A stretch of DNA of 64,000 bases from Bacteroides sp. (GTDB lineage Bacteria; Bacteroidota; Bacteroidia; Bacteroidales; Muribaculaceae), in the NCBI GenBank assembly GCA_014802425.1, contig JAAVCH010000011.1, forward strand, positions 1 to 64,000, written 5' to 3'. The number at the start of each line of letters is the position of its first letter. Position 1 is the stretch's first letter. The translations under genes were made by a program, and so were the position numbers. A model generated the notes under the pieces. The model saw nothing but the letters and a program-made list of their open reading frames with translations, did no database searches and was not told the DNA's origin. This document shows, piece after piece, positions 38,151-46,942 of the stretch.

Positions 38151-40622
38151 TCAGACGGGGTCGACGTCGTAGTAGATTGTGGAGGATTTGATGCGCTGGT
38201 CGCGGGCGAGGCTTTCATAGATGGTGCGCAGGATGCGCTTCACCTTTATCATCGATGCCGTGGCCTCTACCTTTAGCATGATGCATTGGAGATAGTAGGT
38301 GTTGACGCGGCTTACGAGGGGCTTCTGCGGGCCGAGCACACGCTCGCCGAATGTGGAGCGGAGGTGGGTGGCAAGGAGGAGGGCGGCTTCATCGCAGGCA
38401 TGCGATTCCTTGTTCTTTATGAAGATGTTGATGATGCGCGTGAAGGGGGGATACTGCAGCTGCCGGCGGGATTCGATCTCGTCGGCGTAGAATCCGGGGT
38501 AGTCGTGGCGGCGCACGAAGTCAAGCACTTTTGAGGCGGGGTCGTTGGTCTGGATGAATACACGCCCTTTGTCGGCGTGGCGCCCGGCGCGTCCGGCCAC
38601 CTGGGAGAGCATGTTGAATGCGCGCTCGTCACTGCGGAAGTCGGGGAAGTTGAGGAGGGAATCGGCGTTGAGCACTCCGACCACGGTCACCTTCTCGAAA
38701 TCGAGCCCTTTGGTCACCATCTGCGTTCCGACCAGGATATCCATGTTATGGCTTGAGAAATCCTCGATGATTTCCTGATAGGCGTCCTTGTTGCGGGTGG
38801 TGTCGAGGTCCATGCGGCCCACACGGTACTGCGGGAAGCGTTCGTGCACCTCCTCGGCTATGCGCTCCGTGCCGTAGCCCTGGATGTCGATGGAATTCTC
38901 TCCGCATGCCGGGCACACCGGCGGGAGCATCACGGCATACCCGCAGTAGTGGCACCGCAGCATGTCGGAATGTTTGTGGTAGACGAGCGATACATCGCAG
39001 TTGGCGCATCGCGGCGTCCATCCGCAGTTACGGCAGATTACAAACGGAGCGAAGCCGCGCCTGTTCTGGAACATCAGTGCCTGGCGTCCGGAGGCGAGCG
39101 CCTCTTCGGTGGCCAGCCGGAGCGGGGAGGAGAAGATGCCGGTGTTCTCCTTGCGCTTGCGCTGATCCTTCATGTCGATGATTTCGATGTCGGGCAGCAG
39201 GGCGTCATTGTGTCGCCGGTCGAGGGTGACGAGACCGTACTTCCCTGTCGTGGCCTTGTAATAGGTCTCTATGGCCGGAGTCGCCGAGCCGAGCAGGGTA
39301 TTGGCTCCGTGCATCGAGGCGAGCATGAGTGCGGTGTCGCGGGCATTGTAGCGCGGAGCGGGGTCGTACTGTTTGTACGATGACTCGTGCTCTTCATCTA
39401 CAATCACCAGGCCGAGCTGGGCGAACGGGAGGAACACGGCCGAGCGGGCGCCCAGCACGATCATCGGCTCATTGCCGTGAAGCAGACGCTTCCAGACATC
39501 GGTGCGTTCGTTGTCGGAAAATTTGGAGTGGTAGACGAGCAGACGGTCGCTGAAGACCCTGCGCAGACGGTCGGTGAGCTGGGTGGTGAGGGAGATTTCG
39601 GGTACGAGGTAGAGCACCTGCCGGCCGGCATCGAGCACCTCGCGGATGAGGTGGGTGTAGATTTCAGTCTTTCCGCTCCCGGTGACTCCGTGGAGCAGAC
39701 AGATGGGATTGTCGCGGAACGACCGGCGTATTCCCGCGAGGGCTTCCCGCTGGATTTCGGAAAGCTCCATCGGGGGGCGTGTGGATTCCGGCATGTCCTG
39801 GAAGCGGTTGATGCTTTTCTTGTAGACCTCGAAGATTCCCTTGTCCTGCATGGCCTTCAGGATGCCGGGAGTGATTCCGGCCTTGTCGAGCAGGGCCTGC
39901 CTGCGTACCTCCTGGAGCTTTGCCATGGGATTCAGCCACTTGGAGAGGTCGAGATAGGCTACGAGCGCCTGTTCCTGGCGGCGTGAGCGGCTCACGAGGT
40001 CGAAGAGGGCGTGCAGGGCGTCCTGGTCGTCGCGGGGAACGGTGAGTCGCACCATGCGCTCGATTTTAGGACGGTAGCGTTCCACGACCGTTTCCGATAC
40101 CTCCACCACATTCCCCTCCATCAGCGGGCGCAGGATGGCCGGAGCGTTCTTTATGCCGGAGCGTTTCTCGATTTCCTGCAGCGTTATCTTCTTTTCCGAG
40201 GTCATGATGCGGATTATCTCCGCCTCGCGTTCGTTTAGGCCGCTGAAGAGTTCATCGAGGTCGTAGTCGGGGTTAAGGCTCAGGTAGGTCTCGCTCTCGG
40301 GCTTCAGTCCGGCGGGGACGGCCGCCTTGTAGACGTCGCCCGGCGAGCAGAGGTAATAGTCGGCCATCCACTGCCACAGCTTGAGCTGCGGGTAGCGCAC
40401 GATGGGGGTGGGGTCGAGCAGGGCTGTGAGGGGCTTCACTTCGTAGCCTTCCGGAGCGTCGGCGTGTATGGCGGCGACGATGCCGGTGTAGAACTTCCGC
40501 CGCCCGAACTGCACGAGCACGCGTGAGCCTACACGTGTATCCTCCGCCATTTCCTGCGGAATGGCGTAGGTGAATGTGGAGTAAAGGGGGAGCGGCAGTA
40601 TGACTTCGGCGTATGCTGACAT
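38151..40622 (-). CDS. priA: Primosomal protein N' (PriA helicase)
   Basis: '[22 protein letters not shown]', '[24 protein letters not shown]', zinc motifs '[33 protein letters not shown]'. Confidence 0.97.
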   Translation of the reverse strand: MSAYAEVILPLPLYSTFTYAIPQEMAEDTRVGSRVLVQFGRRKFYTGIVAAIHADAPEGYEVKPLTALLDPTPIVRYPQLKLWQWMADYYLCSPGDVYKAAVPAGLKPESETYLSLNPDYDLDELFSGLNEREAEIIRIMTSEKKITLQEIEKRSGIKNAPAILRPLMEGNVVEVSETVVERYRPKIERMVRLTVPRDDQDALHALFDLVSRSRRQEQALVAYLDLSKWLNPMAKLQEVRRQALLDKAGITPGILKAMQDKGIFEVYKKSINRFQDMPESTRPPMELSEIQREALAGIRRSFRDNPICLLHGVTGSGKTEIYTHLIREVLDAGRQVLYLVPEISLTTQLTDRLRRVFSDRLLVYHSKFSDNERTDVWKRLLHGNEPMIVLGARSAVFLPFAQLGLVIVDEEHESSYKQYDPAPRYNARDTALMLASMHGANTLLGSATPAIETYYKATTGKYGLVTLDRRHNDALLPDIEIIDMKDQRKRKENTGIFSSPLRLATEEALASGRQALMFQNRRGFAPFVICRNCGWTPRCANCDVSLVYHKHSDMLRCHYCGYAVMLPPVCPACGENSIDIQGYGTERIAEEVHERFPQYRVGRMDLDTTRNKDAYQEIIEDFSSHNMDILVGTQMVTKGLDFEKVTVVGVLNADSLLNFPDFRSDERAFNMLSQVAGRAGRHADKGRVFIQTNDPASKVLDFVRRHDYPGFYADEIESRRQLQYPPFTRIINIFIKNKESHACDEAALLLATHLRSTFGERVLGPQKPLVSRVNTYYLQCIMLKVEATASMIKVKRILRTIYESLARDQRIKSSTIYYDVDPV

Positions 40623-41224
40623 CAGAACAGATAGGCTACATTGACCGACCAGCCCGAGTTACGGGCCGAGAAGTTGTCGAGCTTGACCGTGTTGATGGCG
40701 TAGGATGCGCCCAGGGTGTAGCAGCCGCTTATCTGAATCCTGCGGATGATTTCGGCGCCGATGCCGAAATTGATGCCCACTGAGGCGGCGGGATGCTCGA
40801 TGGCGTCGCACTTGGACTGCGCCACATGGAACTGGAACACCGGACCGGCGTAGGCGAACGGGGCGATATAGTTCTCCACTCCGTTCATGCGGGTCCACTT
40901 GAAGCGCAGGTGGACGGGGAGGTCGATGTTGTGCATCTTGAAATCGACGTCGCCCATGCCGCTCCACACCTGATGGGCTCCGAGATCCATCTTGGAGGCA
41001 TGCATGGTGTAGTTGAGGCCGAGGTCGATGCCGAAGCCGATGCCGGGAATCATGAGTTCGCCGATGACGCCCCCCTGGAACCCGGTCTGCATCCGGGTGT
41101 CGACGAGTTTCTGGCGCCAGTGGTAGTTGGAGAAATTGGCTCCTGCCGTCAGGCCCCACCGGAATGCGGCCGAAGCCGACGCGGCCGTGCAGGCGAGGAG
41201 CAGGAGGAAAAGGATTTTCTTCAT
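40622..41224 (-). CDS. Outer-membrane beta-barrel protein (PorT-like)
   Basis: Signal 'MKKILFLLLLACTAASASA', 'FRWGLTAGANFSNYHW', C-terminal aromatic 'VNVAYLF'. Confidence 0.8.
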   Translation of the reverse strand: MKKILFLLLLACTAASASAAFRWGLTAGANFSNYHWRQKLVDTRMQTGFQGGVIGELMIPGIGFGIDLGLNYTMHASKMDLGAHQVWSGMGDVDFKMHNIDLPVHLRFKWTRMNGVENYIAPFAYAGPVFQFHVAQSKCDAIEHPAASVGINFGIGAEIIRRIQISGCYTLGASYAINTVKLDNFSARNSGWSVNVAYLF

Positions 41225-41331
41225 CTTCGGGAGTCGGAGGGAGAGGACGGTTATGTAATAAAGAAAGTCAGGGGGTGTGTCAGGGTCTTCGGAAAGCCAT
41301 GACACACCCCGGCGGTATCATTCAGAGAGGA

Positions 41332-41991
41332 TCAGAAGAGATAGGCGGCTGTTACGGTCCAGTAGTTGTTCTTGATGTTGGGAGAGGACTCGATGTTGCC
41401 GCCGATGACGTTGCCGGCGAGTCTTTCGACGGCGCGGTTGCAGGCGAGTCCGTAGGATGCGCTGACCTGGACATGGTTGATGAGTTCGACCCCGAGGCCG
41501 AAGTTCCACGCCATGGTGAATGTGCGCGACTGGAGGTCGTGGAAAGTGTCCTTTACTTTGCCGTCAAGGTTGAGGTTGAAGCTCGGGCCGGTGAAGACAT
41601 AGGGCTTTACGATTGAGGCGATGACCGGAATCGTGATCTTGTACTTCACATTCAGGGGAATCATGAGGAAGTTCTTGCCGTAGAGCTTTGAAGCTTCGCT
41701 GTCTTCAGTCAGCAGGGCCTTGTCGAATGTGGCGTCGTTGGCGTTGTTCATGCGCGAGTACATGAGGCTGATGTCGGCGCCGATGCCGATGATGGGCACT
41801 GTGAAGTCGGCCATTACGCCGGCTGTCCAGCCGCAGGAGTTGTCGGAGGATACGAGAGCACCGGGATTGGTCGTCAGTTTGTTGACGTTGAGACCTGCTT
41901 TAACACCGAACGAGAAGGGGCCGGCGGCGGCCAGGCCTGTGCCGGCGATGAGAGCCACGGCTACAAGCACTGCTTTCTTAAGAAAATTCAT
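41332..41991 (-). CDS. Outer-membrane beta-barrel protein (PorT-like)
   Basis: Signal 'MNFLKKAVLVAVALIAGTGLAAA', 'FSFGVKAGLNVNKLT', C-term 'WTVTAAYLF'; paralogous to the adjacent gene. Confidence 0.8.
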   Translation of the reverse strand: MNFLKKAVLVAVALIAGTGLAAAGPFSFGVKAGLNVNKLTTNPGALVSSDNSCGWTAGVMADFTVPIIGIGADISLMYSRMNNANDATFDKALLTEDSEASKLYGKNFLMIPLNVKYKITIPVIASIVKPYVFTGPSFNLNLDGKVKDTFHDLQSRTFTMAWNFGLGVELINHVQVSASYGLACNRAVERLAGNVIGGNIESSPNIKNNYWTVTAAYLF

Positions 41992-42286
41992 AGTCAGAGG
42001 TTTTGATAGGTTGTTTTTTATAGTGGTCATGCGTCTGTGGCGTTACCGGTGCCGGCGTTTGCGTCCGCGCATAACTATCTGCAAAATTAAGTAAAACGCC
42101 CCGCATTTGCAAGTGTAAACTGCGAAGTGCGTGTCTCTGCGTAAGAGTCGGGGGCATACAGCCGGGAATGTTTTGCACGCTTTGGCGGCTCGGATGAGCC
42201 GAATTACGCGGGAATTTGTTATATTTGCAGGTCAAAGCCGCTGTCTCCGGCCGGAGGGCGGCGCCAATGAAACAATACGGAATATC

Positions 42287-42631
42287 ATGAGTGAAGAGAA
42301 TAAGAATATCAGTGAAGACGAAGGCTATGCCATAACCCAGAAGGCGATAGAGATGCTCAAGACGGTGTATGACCCTGAGATACCGGTGAATGTCTACGAC
42401 CTCGGCCTTATCTATAAGATTGACTTCACGCCCGACGACAGGGTGCTCCATGTGGACATGACGCTGACGGCGCCGGGCTGCCCGGCGGCCGACTTCATAA
42501 TGGAGGACGTGCGTCAGAAACTCCTGTCGGTCGACGGCCCGGCCGCCGTGGACCTGCGTCTTGTCTTCGAACCGGAATGGAATCAGGACATGATGAGTGA
42601 GGAAGCCAAGCTCGAACTGGGATTCCTCTGA
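42287..42631 (+). CDS. DUF59/MIP18-type iron-sulfur assembly protein (SufT-like)
   Basis: 'MLKTVYDPEIPVNVYDLGLIYKIDF', 'LTAPGCPAADFIMEDV'. Confidence 0.9.
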   Translation: MSEENKNISEDEGYAITQKAIEMLKTVYDPEIPVNVYDLGLIYKIDFTPDDRVLHVDMTLTAPGCPAADFIMEDVRQKLLSVDGPAAVDLRLVFEPEWNQDMMSEEAKLELGFL

Positions 42632-42694
42632 GCGGAAGAGGGTGCCCGGCCGTAGGCGCTGATTTCTGGATAAGTGAAACAATAAGCCGAAAGA

Positions 42695-43444
42695 ATGAAA
42701 AAGGCCTATTTTCTGAGCGACCTGCATCTGGGGGCGTCGTATCTTGAGGATTCCCGCGACAGGGAGCGAAAGGTTGTGGCGTTTCTGGATTCGGTCAGGG
42801 ACGACGTAGGGGAGCTGTATCTGTTGGGCGACATACTCGATTACTGGTTTGAGTACCGCTATGTCGTCCCCCGGGGCTATGTGCGCTTTTTCGGAAAACT
42901 GGCCGAGCTTTCGGATGCCGGGGTGAAGATTACCTGGCTCATAGGCAATCATGATATCTGGATTTTCGATTATATCCCGTCGGAACTCGGTGTGGAGGTG
43001 GTGGACGGTGTTCTGGAACGCGACGTAATGGGCGCCAGGATGGTCATGACTCATGGCGACGGCGTCGGCCACAACGACCTCCGCTTCCGTTTCCTCCGGG
43101 CCTTTTTCCGCAACCGTGTATGCCAGAAGCTGTATTCCGGTGTGCATCCCCGCTGGACCGTGCCTTTTGCCTCGGCGTGGAGCTCGTCGAGCCGTAAAGG
43201 GGGGATGCAGCGCGACCGCAGTCAGGAAATCAGCCGCAACATCGAGGCTTTGGCCCGATGGAGCGAGGATTACTCGCTGCGGCATCCCGGAGTGGGATAC
43301 TATCTTTTCGGCCACCTCCATGTGGTGGAGCGCAGGAAATTGCCTTGTGGGGCGGAGATGGTTGTCCTTGGCGACTGGCTGACCCACTTCAGTTACGCCA
43401 CCTTCGACGGCACTGACTTCCGGATGCACGTCTACGGCAGTTGA
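42695..43444 (+). CDS. lpxH: UDP-2,3-diacylglucosamine diphosphatase
   Basis: 'AYFLSDLHLGASY', 'LYLLGDILDYWFEYRYVVPRGYVRF', 'WLIGNHDIWIFDY', 'THGDGVG', 'YYLFGHLHV'. Confidence 0.92.
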   Translation: MKKAYFLSDLHLGASYLEDSRDRERKVVAFLDSVRDDVGELYLLGDILDYWFEYRYVVPRGYVRFFGKLAELSDAGVKITWLIGNHDIWIFDYIPSELGVEVVDGVLERDVMGARMVMTHGDGVGHNDLRFRFLRAFFRNRVCQKLYSGVHPRWTVPFASAWSSSSRKGGMQRDRSQEISRNIEALARWSEDYSLRHPGVGYYLFGHLHVVERRKLPCGAEMVVLGDWLTHFSYATFDGTDFRMHVYGS

Positions 43445-43478
43445 TTCCATGTCAAATCTGACTTCCGGATGCACGTCT
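43413..43478. repeat. 21-nt exact direct repeat at the lpxH 3' end
   Basis: ctgacttccggatgcacgtct at 43413-43433 (coding) and 43458-43478 (intergenic). Confidence 0.9.
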
Positions 43479-43552
43479 CTGACAAGAGGTGTGTAATTGA
43501 GGGGTTGTAAAATATGTTTTGCAACACCTTTGTGACTTTTTGCCATAAAATA

Positions 43553-43584
43553 TTTGGTCACTTCGCAGAATAGACGTACCTTTG
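43553..43584 (+). promoter_or_regulatory. Bacteroidales-type promoter of a candidate ncRNA
   Basis: TTTG (43553-43556) - 20 nt - TACCTTTG (43577-43584), with no plus-strand ORF downstream. Confidence 0.75.
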
Positions 43585-43590
43585 CACTCG

Positions 43591-43735
43591 AACCTATAAC
43601 AATCTTTTTTACCTTAAGATTTTTTACCTGTAGAAACTTATTTCCCATGACATGCGACCGCTGAGGTTATCATGTCAGAAATCCCCGACAGCGTGCGCGC
43701 AGTCGGGGATTCGTCTTATCTGAAGATTGTATGGA
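43591..43735 (+). ncRNA. Candidate structured small RNA
   Basis: End-closing ACAATCTT (43599-43606)/AAGATTGT (43724-43731); hairpins TGACATG/CATGTCA (43649-43678) and AATCCCCGAC/GTCGGGGATT (43681-43712); consensus promoter upstream. Both ends are estimates. Confidence 0.5.
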
Positions 43736-43927
43736 TCAGCGTGGAAGCCGGGATTTCTTGCGGAGGAAAATGAAGAGGAGTATGCAGACGATGACGTCGG
43801 CGGCGACGGAGAGTACAAGGGTGAGGGTTTTGCCGGCACGTACGAATTCAGGGCCGAAGATGGCTGCGATGGCGAGGCCGTAGACGAGGAGAATCACCGG
43901 GAGCCAGATATAGCGGTATTTTCTCAT
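43736..43927 (-). CDS. Small membrane protein
   Basis: 63 aa with two hydrophobic segments; ATG overlaps the end of the upstream exonuclease gene. Confidence 0.7.
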   Translation of the reverse strand: MRKYRYIWLPVILLVYGLAIAAIFGPEFVRAGKTLTLVLSVAADVIVCILLFIFLRKKSRLPR

Positions 43928-44574
43928 GCTTCTGGAGTGGGGATGGGCTGCCGGTAAGGGGAGGCGGCGGGGTCGAAGGCTCCGGAGGTAAGGTACTCGT
44001 AGATATGGATGCAGCTGAGGGCGTCGAAGGCGGCGTAAGCCTGTTGGCTCGGCGTGAGGGCCTTCGCTTCCCAGTTGGTGAGCCGCTGCCCTTTGGATAT
44101 GCGGTGGCCGAAAAGGATGGCGTATATACGCGAAAGGGAATTGTCGATGATTCTGAACTGCTTCACGAAAGGCTGGAGATCGATGAAGCCGCGCGGCTCA
44201 AGGGTGAATATGCGGCGCAGGTTATGGAAGTCGTCATGGAGCGACACCCCTATCTTTACGCGCCGCTCGTCTTCCAGCAGCACCTTCACGGCCTCGGGGA
44301 GGCCGATCATGTTGAGCCGGAAGAGATAGCAGTCCTCGCGGGTGGAAAGCTGAAGCAGCGCCACCTGATGCGACTGTCCTTTCTTGAAAGAGGGGCGTGT
44401 CTCCGTGTCGAAGCCGATGATGTCGGCCGCGGAGAGGATGTCGACGGCCTCCTGCACTTTTTCAGGCGAGTCCACGACGTGAATCCTGCCGTGATATTCT
44501 GCGGCAGGGAGGGCGGCAAGATCCGCCTTCGAGATAGTGATTTGATAATCTGATTGTTTCTCGCGTGTTGCCAT
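43924..44574 (-). CDS. 3'-5' exonuclease (RNase D-like DEDD fold)
   Basis: 'DIIGFDTETRPSFKKGQSHQVALLQLST', 'GVSLHDDFHNLRRIF', 'SQQAYAAFDALSCIHIYEYL'. Confidence 0.9.
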   Translation of the reverse strand: MATREKQSDYQITISKADLAALPAAEYHGRIHVVDSPEKVQEAVDILSAADIIGFDTETRPSFKKGQSHQVALLQLSTREDCYLFRLNMIGLPEAVKVLLEDERRVKIGVSLHDDFHNLRRIFTLEPRGFIDLQPFVKQFRIIDNSLSRIYAILFGHRISKGQRLTNWEAKALTPSQQAYAAFDALSCIHIYEYLTSGAFDPAASPYRQPIPTPEA

Positions 44575-44699
44575 GAAAAAATATTATGATTGAGTCAGTT
44601 GTCGTCCGACAATTGTGCAAATATACAAAAATTCCTTGAAAGTGAGCGGCTATATTGCGATAATAAGGTGTTTTCCCTTCGCCGGGGGGCGGAAATGTT

Positions 44700-44727
44700 C
44701 GGCGGAGAGGCCATGGTCTCTCCGCCG
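44700..44727 (-). terminator. Hairpin downstream of bioD
   Basis: CGGCGGAGAG ... CTCTCCGCCG, 10-bp stem immediately after the bioD stop. Confidence 0.5.
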
Positions 44728-44735
44728 GGATGTTC

Positions 44736-45380
44736 TCATTCGTCCATCGTCAGCCAGTGTGCGGAGGGGAAATGCCGGCGCACGTAGGCGTGCATGTACT
44801 CGCGGGCGTCGTCGGCTATCACCTTGTCACTGTCGAAGTGGGGATTGTAGATGACTCCCCAAAGCGGAATGTCGCGCCTGGCTATTGCTTCGAGCGTGAG
44901 CAGTGTGTTGGAGATGGAGCCGAGCTGTCCGTTGGTCACTACGACGGTCGGGAGTCCGTGGGACTCGATATAGTCTATGGTGAGCATCGACTCCGTGATG
45001 GGCACCATGATTCCACCCGCGCCTTCGATGAGCACGGTGGAGTATTCGGAGAGGAGCGCCTCAGTGGCACGGGCCGCCACATCGGGATCGATGACAGTAT
45101 CGTCGATGCGGGCCGCCAGATGCGGCGACGCGGGGTAGGAGAGTATTATGGGGCAGGTGAGGTGTATCCTGTCGGCCGCCTGGAGGGGAATCCCCATTAT
45201 GCGGCGGTGCACGAGTATGTCCTCGCTCATGTCCGTGTTGCCGGTCTGTATGAATTTCTGGGTGATGGTGCGCCGGCCTGAATCGGCGATGCGGCGGGCA
45301 AGCCAGCCGGTGGCGTATGACTTGCCGACATCCGTGCCGATGCCGGTGACGAATATTCGTGAGGGATATGCGGTTTCCAT
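44736..45380 (-). CDS. bioD: Dethiobiotin synthase
   Basis: 'IFVTGIGTDVGKSYATGWLARRI', 'VLIEGAGGIMVPITE'. Confidence 0.93.
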   Translation of the reverse strand: METAYPSRIFVTGIGTDVGKSYATGWLARRIADSGRRTITQKFIQTGNTDMSEDILVHRRIMGIPLQAADRIHLTCPIILSYPASPHLAARIDDTVIDPDVAARATEALLSEYSTVLIEGAGGIMVPITESMLTIDYIESHGLPTVVVTNGQLGSISNTLLTLEAIARRDIPLWGVIYNPHFDSDKVIADDAREYMHAYVRRHFPSAHWLTMDE

Positions 45381-45548
45381 GTCTTGGATCGGTGTGTGTG
45401 GCTCCGGCCTGAAAGGGGGAGGGGCCGGAAACTGACGAGCGGAGGATGCGGGCCTCATGCCGGGCCCGTCATCCTCCGCTTTAAAGGTATCTGGTTAAAA
45501 GGCTCTGATAAGCCTGTTCATTAAGAAATCCTTATGAATCCCGGGGGA

Positions 45549-46829
45549 TTACCATGCGAACATCGGGTACTCGTTCATCATCTCGTTGACTTCCTGACGT
45601 ACCTCGGCTATCACCTTCTCGTCGTCGGCGTTGGTGAGCACGCGGTCGATGAGTTCGGCGATCTTCTCCATGAGTTCTTCCTTGGCGCCGCGTGTGGTGA
45701 TGGCGGCGGTGCCGAAGCGGAGACCCGATGTGAGGAAGGGGGAGCGGCTGTCGTAGGGCACCATGTTCTTATTGGCTGTGATGTCGGCTTCCACGAGCAC
45801 ACGCTCCGCCTTCTTGCCCGACATTTCAGGGAACTTGGTGCGGAGGTCGACGAGCATGCAGTGGTTGTCGGTGCCGTCGGAGATGATTTTGTAGCCACGC
45901 TTCACGAGAGCCTCGGCGAGAGCGGCGGCGTTCTTGCGCACCTGCTCGGCGTATTCCTTCCATTCGGGCTGAAGAGCCTCGCCGAAAGCCACGGCCTTTG
46001 CGGCGATGACGTGTTCGAGCGGGCCTCCCTGCACTCCGGGGAACACTGCGGAGTCAAGCAGGGCCGACATCTTCTTAACTTCCCCCTTGGGAGTCTTCTT
46101 GCCCCAGGGATTGTCGAAGTCCTTGCCCATGAGGATGAGGCCGCCGCGCGGACCGCGGAGGGTCTTGTGGGTGGTGGTGGTGACGATATGTGCGTGCTTT
46201 ACGGGGTTTTCAAGCAGCCCGGCTGCGATGAGGCCGGCGGGGTGGGCCATGTCGACCATGAAGATGGCTCCGATTTCATCGGCGAGCTTGCGGATGCGGG
46301 CGTAGTCCCATTCTCGGCTGTAGGCTGAAGCGCCGGCGATGATGAGCTTCGGACGCTCGGCGCGGGCCTTCTCTTCCATTTCCTCGTAGTTGACGCGGCC
46401 TGTCTCGGCGTCGACGGTATAGGAGATCGGGCGGAACATGAGGCCCGAGAAATTGACGGGACTGCCGTGGCTGAGGTGGCCGCCGTGGCTGAGGTCCATT
46501 CCCATGAAAGTGTCGCCCGGCTCAAGGCAGGCCATGAATACGGCCATGTTGGCCTGGGCGCCGCTGTGGGGCTGGACGTTGGCCCACTCCGCGCCGAAGA
46601 GCTTCTTGGCGCGCTCGATGGCGAGGTTCTCGGCTTCGTCCACGACCTGGCAACCGCCGTAGTAGCGCTTGGCCGGATATCCTTCGGCATACTTGTTGGT
46701 GAGGCATGAGCCCATGGCGCGCATCACCTCGTCGCTGACGAAATTCTCACTTGCGATCAGCTCTATGCCGCGGCGCTGGCGGAGGTGTTCGCGATCGATG
46801 ATTTCAAAGATCTGATTGTCTCTTTGCAT
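45549..46829 (-). CDS. glyA: Serine hydroxymethyltransferase
   Basis: '[39 protein letters not shown]', '[43 protein letters not shown]'. Confidence 0.98.
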   Translation of the reverse strand: MQRDNQIFEIIDREHLRQRRGIELIASENFVSDEVMRAMGSCLTNKYAEGYPAKRYYGGCQVVDEAENLAIERAKKLFGAEWANVQPHSGAQANMAVFMACLEPGDTFMGMDLSHGGHLSHGSPVNFSGLMFRPISYTVDAETGRVNYEEMEEKARAERPKLIIAGASAYSREWDYARIRKLADEIGAIFMVDMAHPAGLIAAGLLENPVKHAHIVTTTTHKTLRGPRGGLILMGKDFDNPWGKKTPKGEVKKMSALLDSAVFPGVQGGPLEHVIAAKAVAFGEALQPEWKEYAEQVRKNAAALAEALVKRGYKIISDGTDNHCMLVDLRTKFPEMSGKKAERVLVEADITANKNMVPYDSRSPFLTSGLRFGTAAITTRGAKEELMEKIAELIDRVLTNADDEKVIAEVRQEVNEMMNEYPMFAW

Positions 46830-46855
46830 GTTTTCTTGATGTTAGATTGGGTAGA

Positions 46856-46887
46856 CAAAAGTAATCATCCCCCGTGAAATATGCAAA
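46856..46887 (-). promoter_or_regulatory. glyA promoter embedded in the upstream terminator
   Basis: Minus strand TTTG (46887-46884) - 20 nt - TACTTTTG (46863-46856). Confidence 0.75.
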
Positions 46888-46901
46888 TTTCACGGGGGAT
46901 G
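46866..46901 (-). terminator. Intrinsic terminator downstream of the TPR gene
   Basis: Perfect 15-bp stem CATCCCCCGTGAAAT / ATTTCACGGGGGATG with 6-nt loop. Confidence 0.8.
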
Positions 46902-46942
46902 TTTTATTTTAATCTATGGATTTATCCTGTTTCGCCTGCCGG

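Noticed and set aside
42220-42227. TATATTTG upstream of the SufT-like gene as a promoter
   Set aside because: -7 match only; no TTTG at the expected distance.
41978-43648. 556-aa minus-strand ORF
   Set aside because: Antisense to the SufT-like gene and lpxH and running across the candidate ncRNA; composition is not protein-like.
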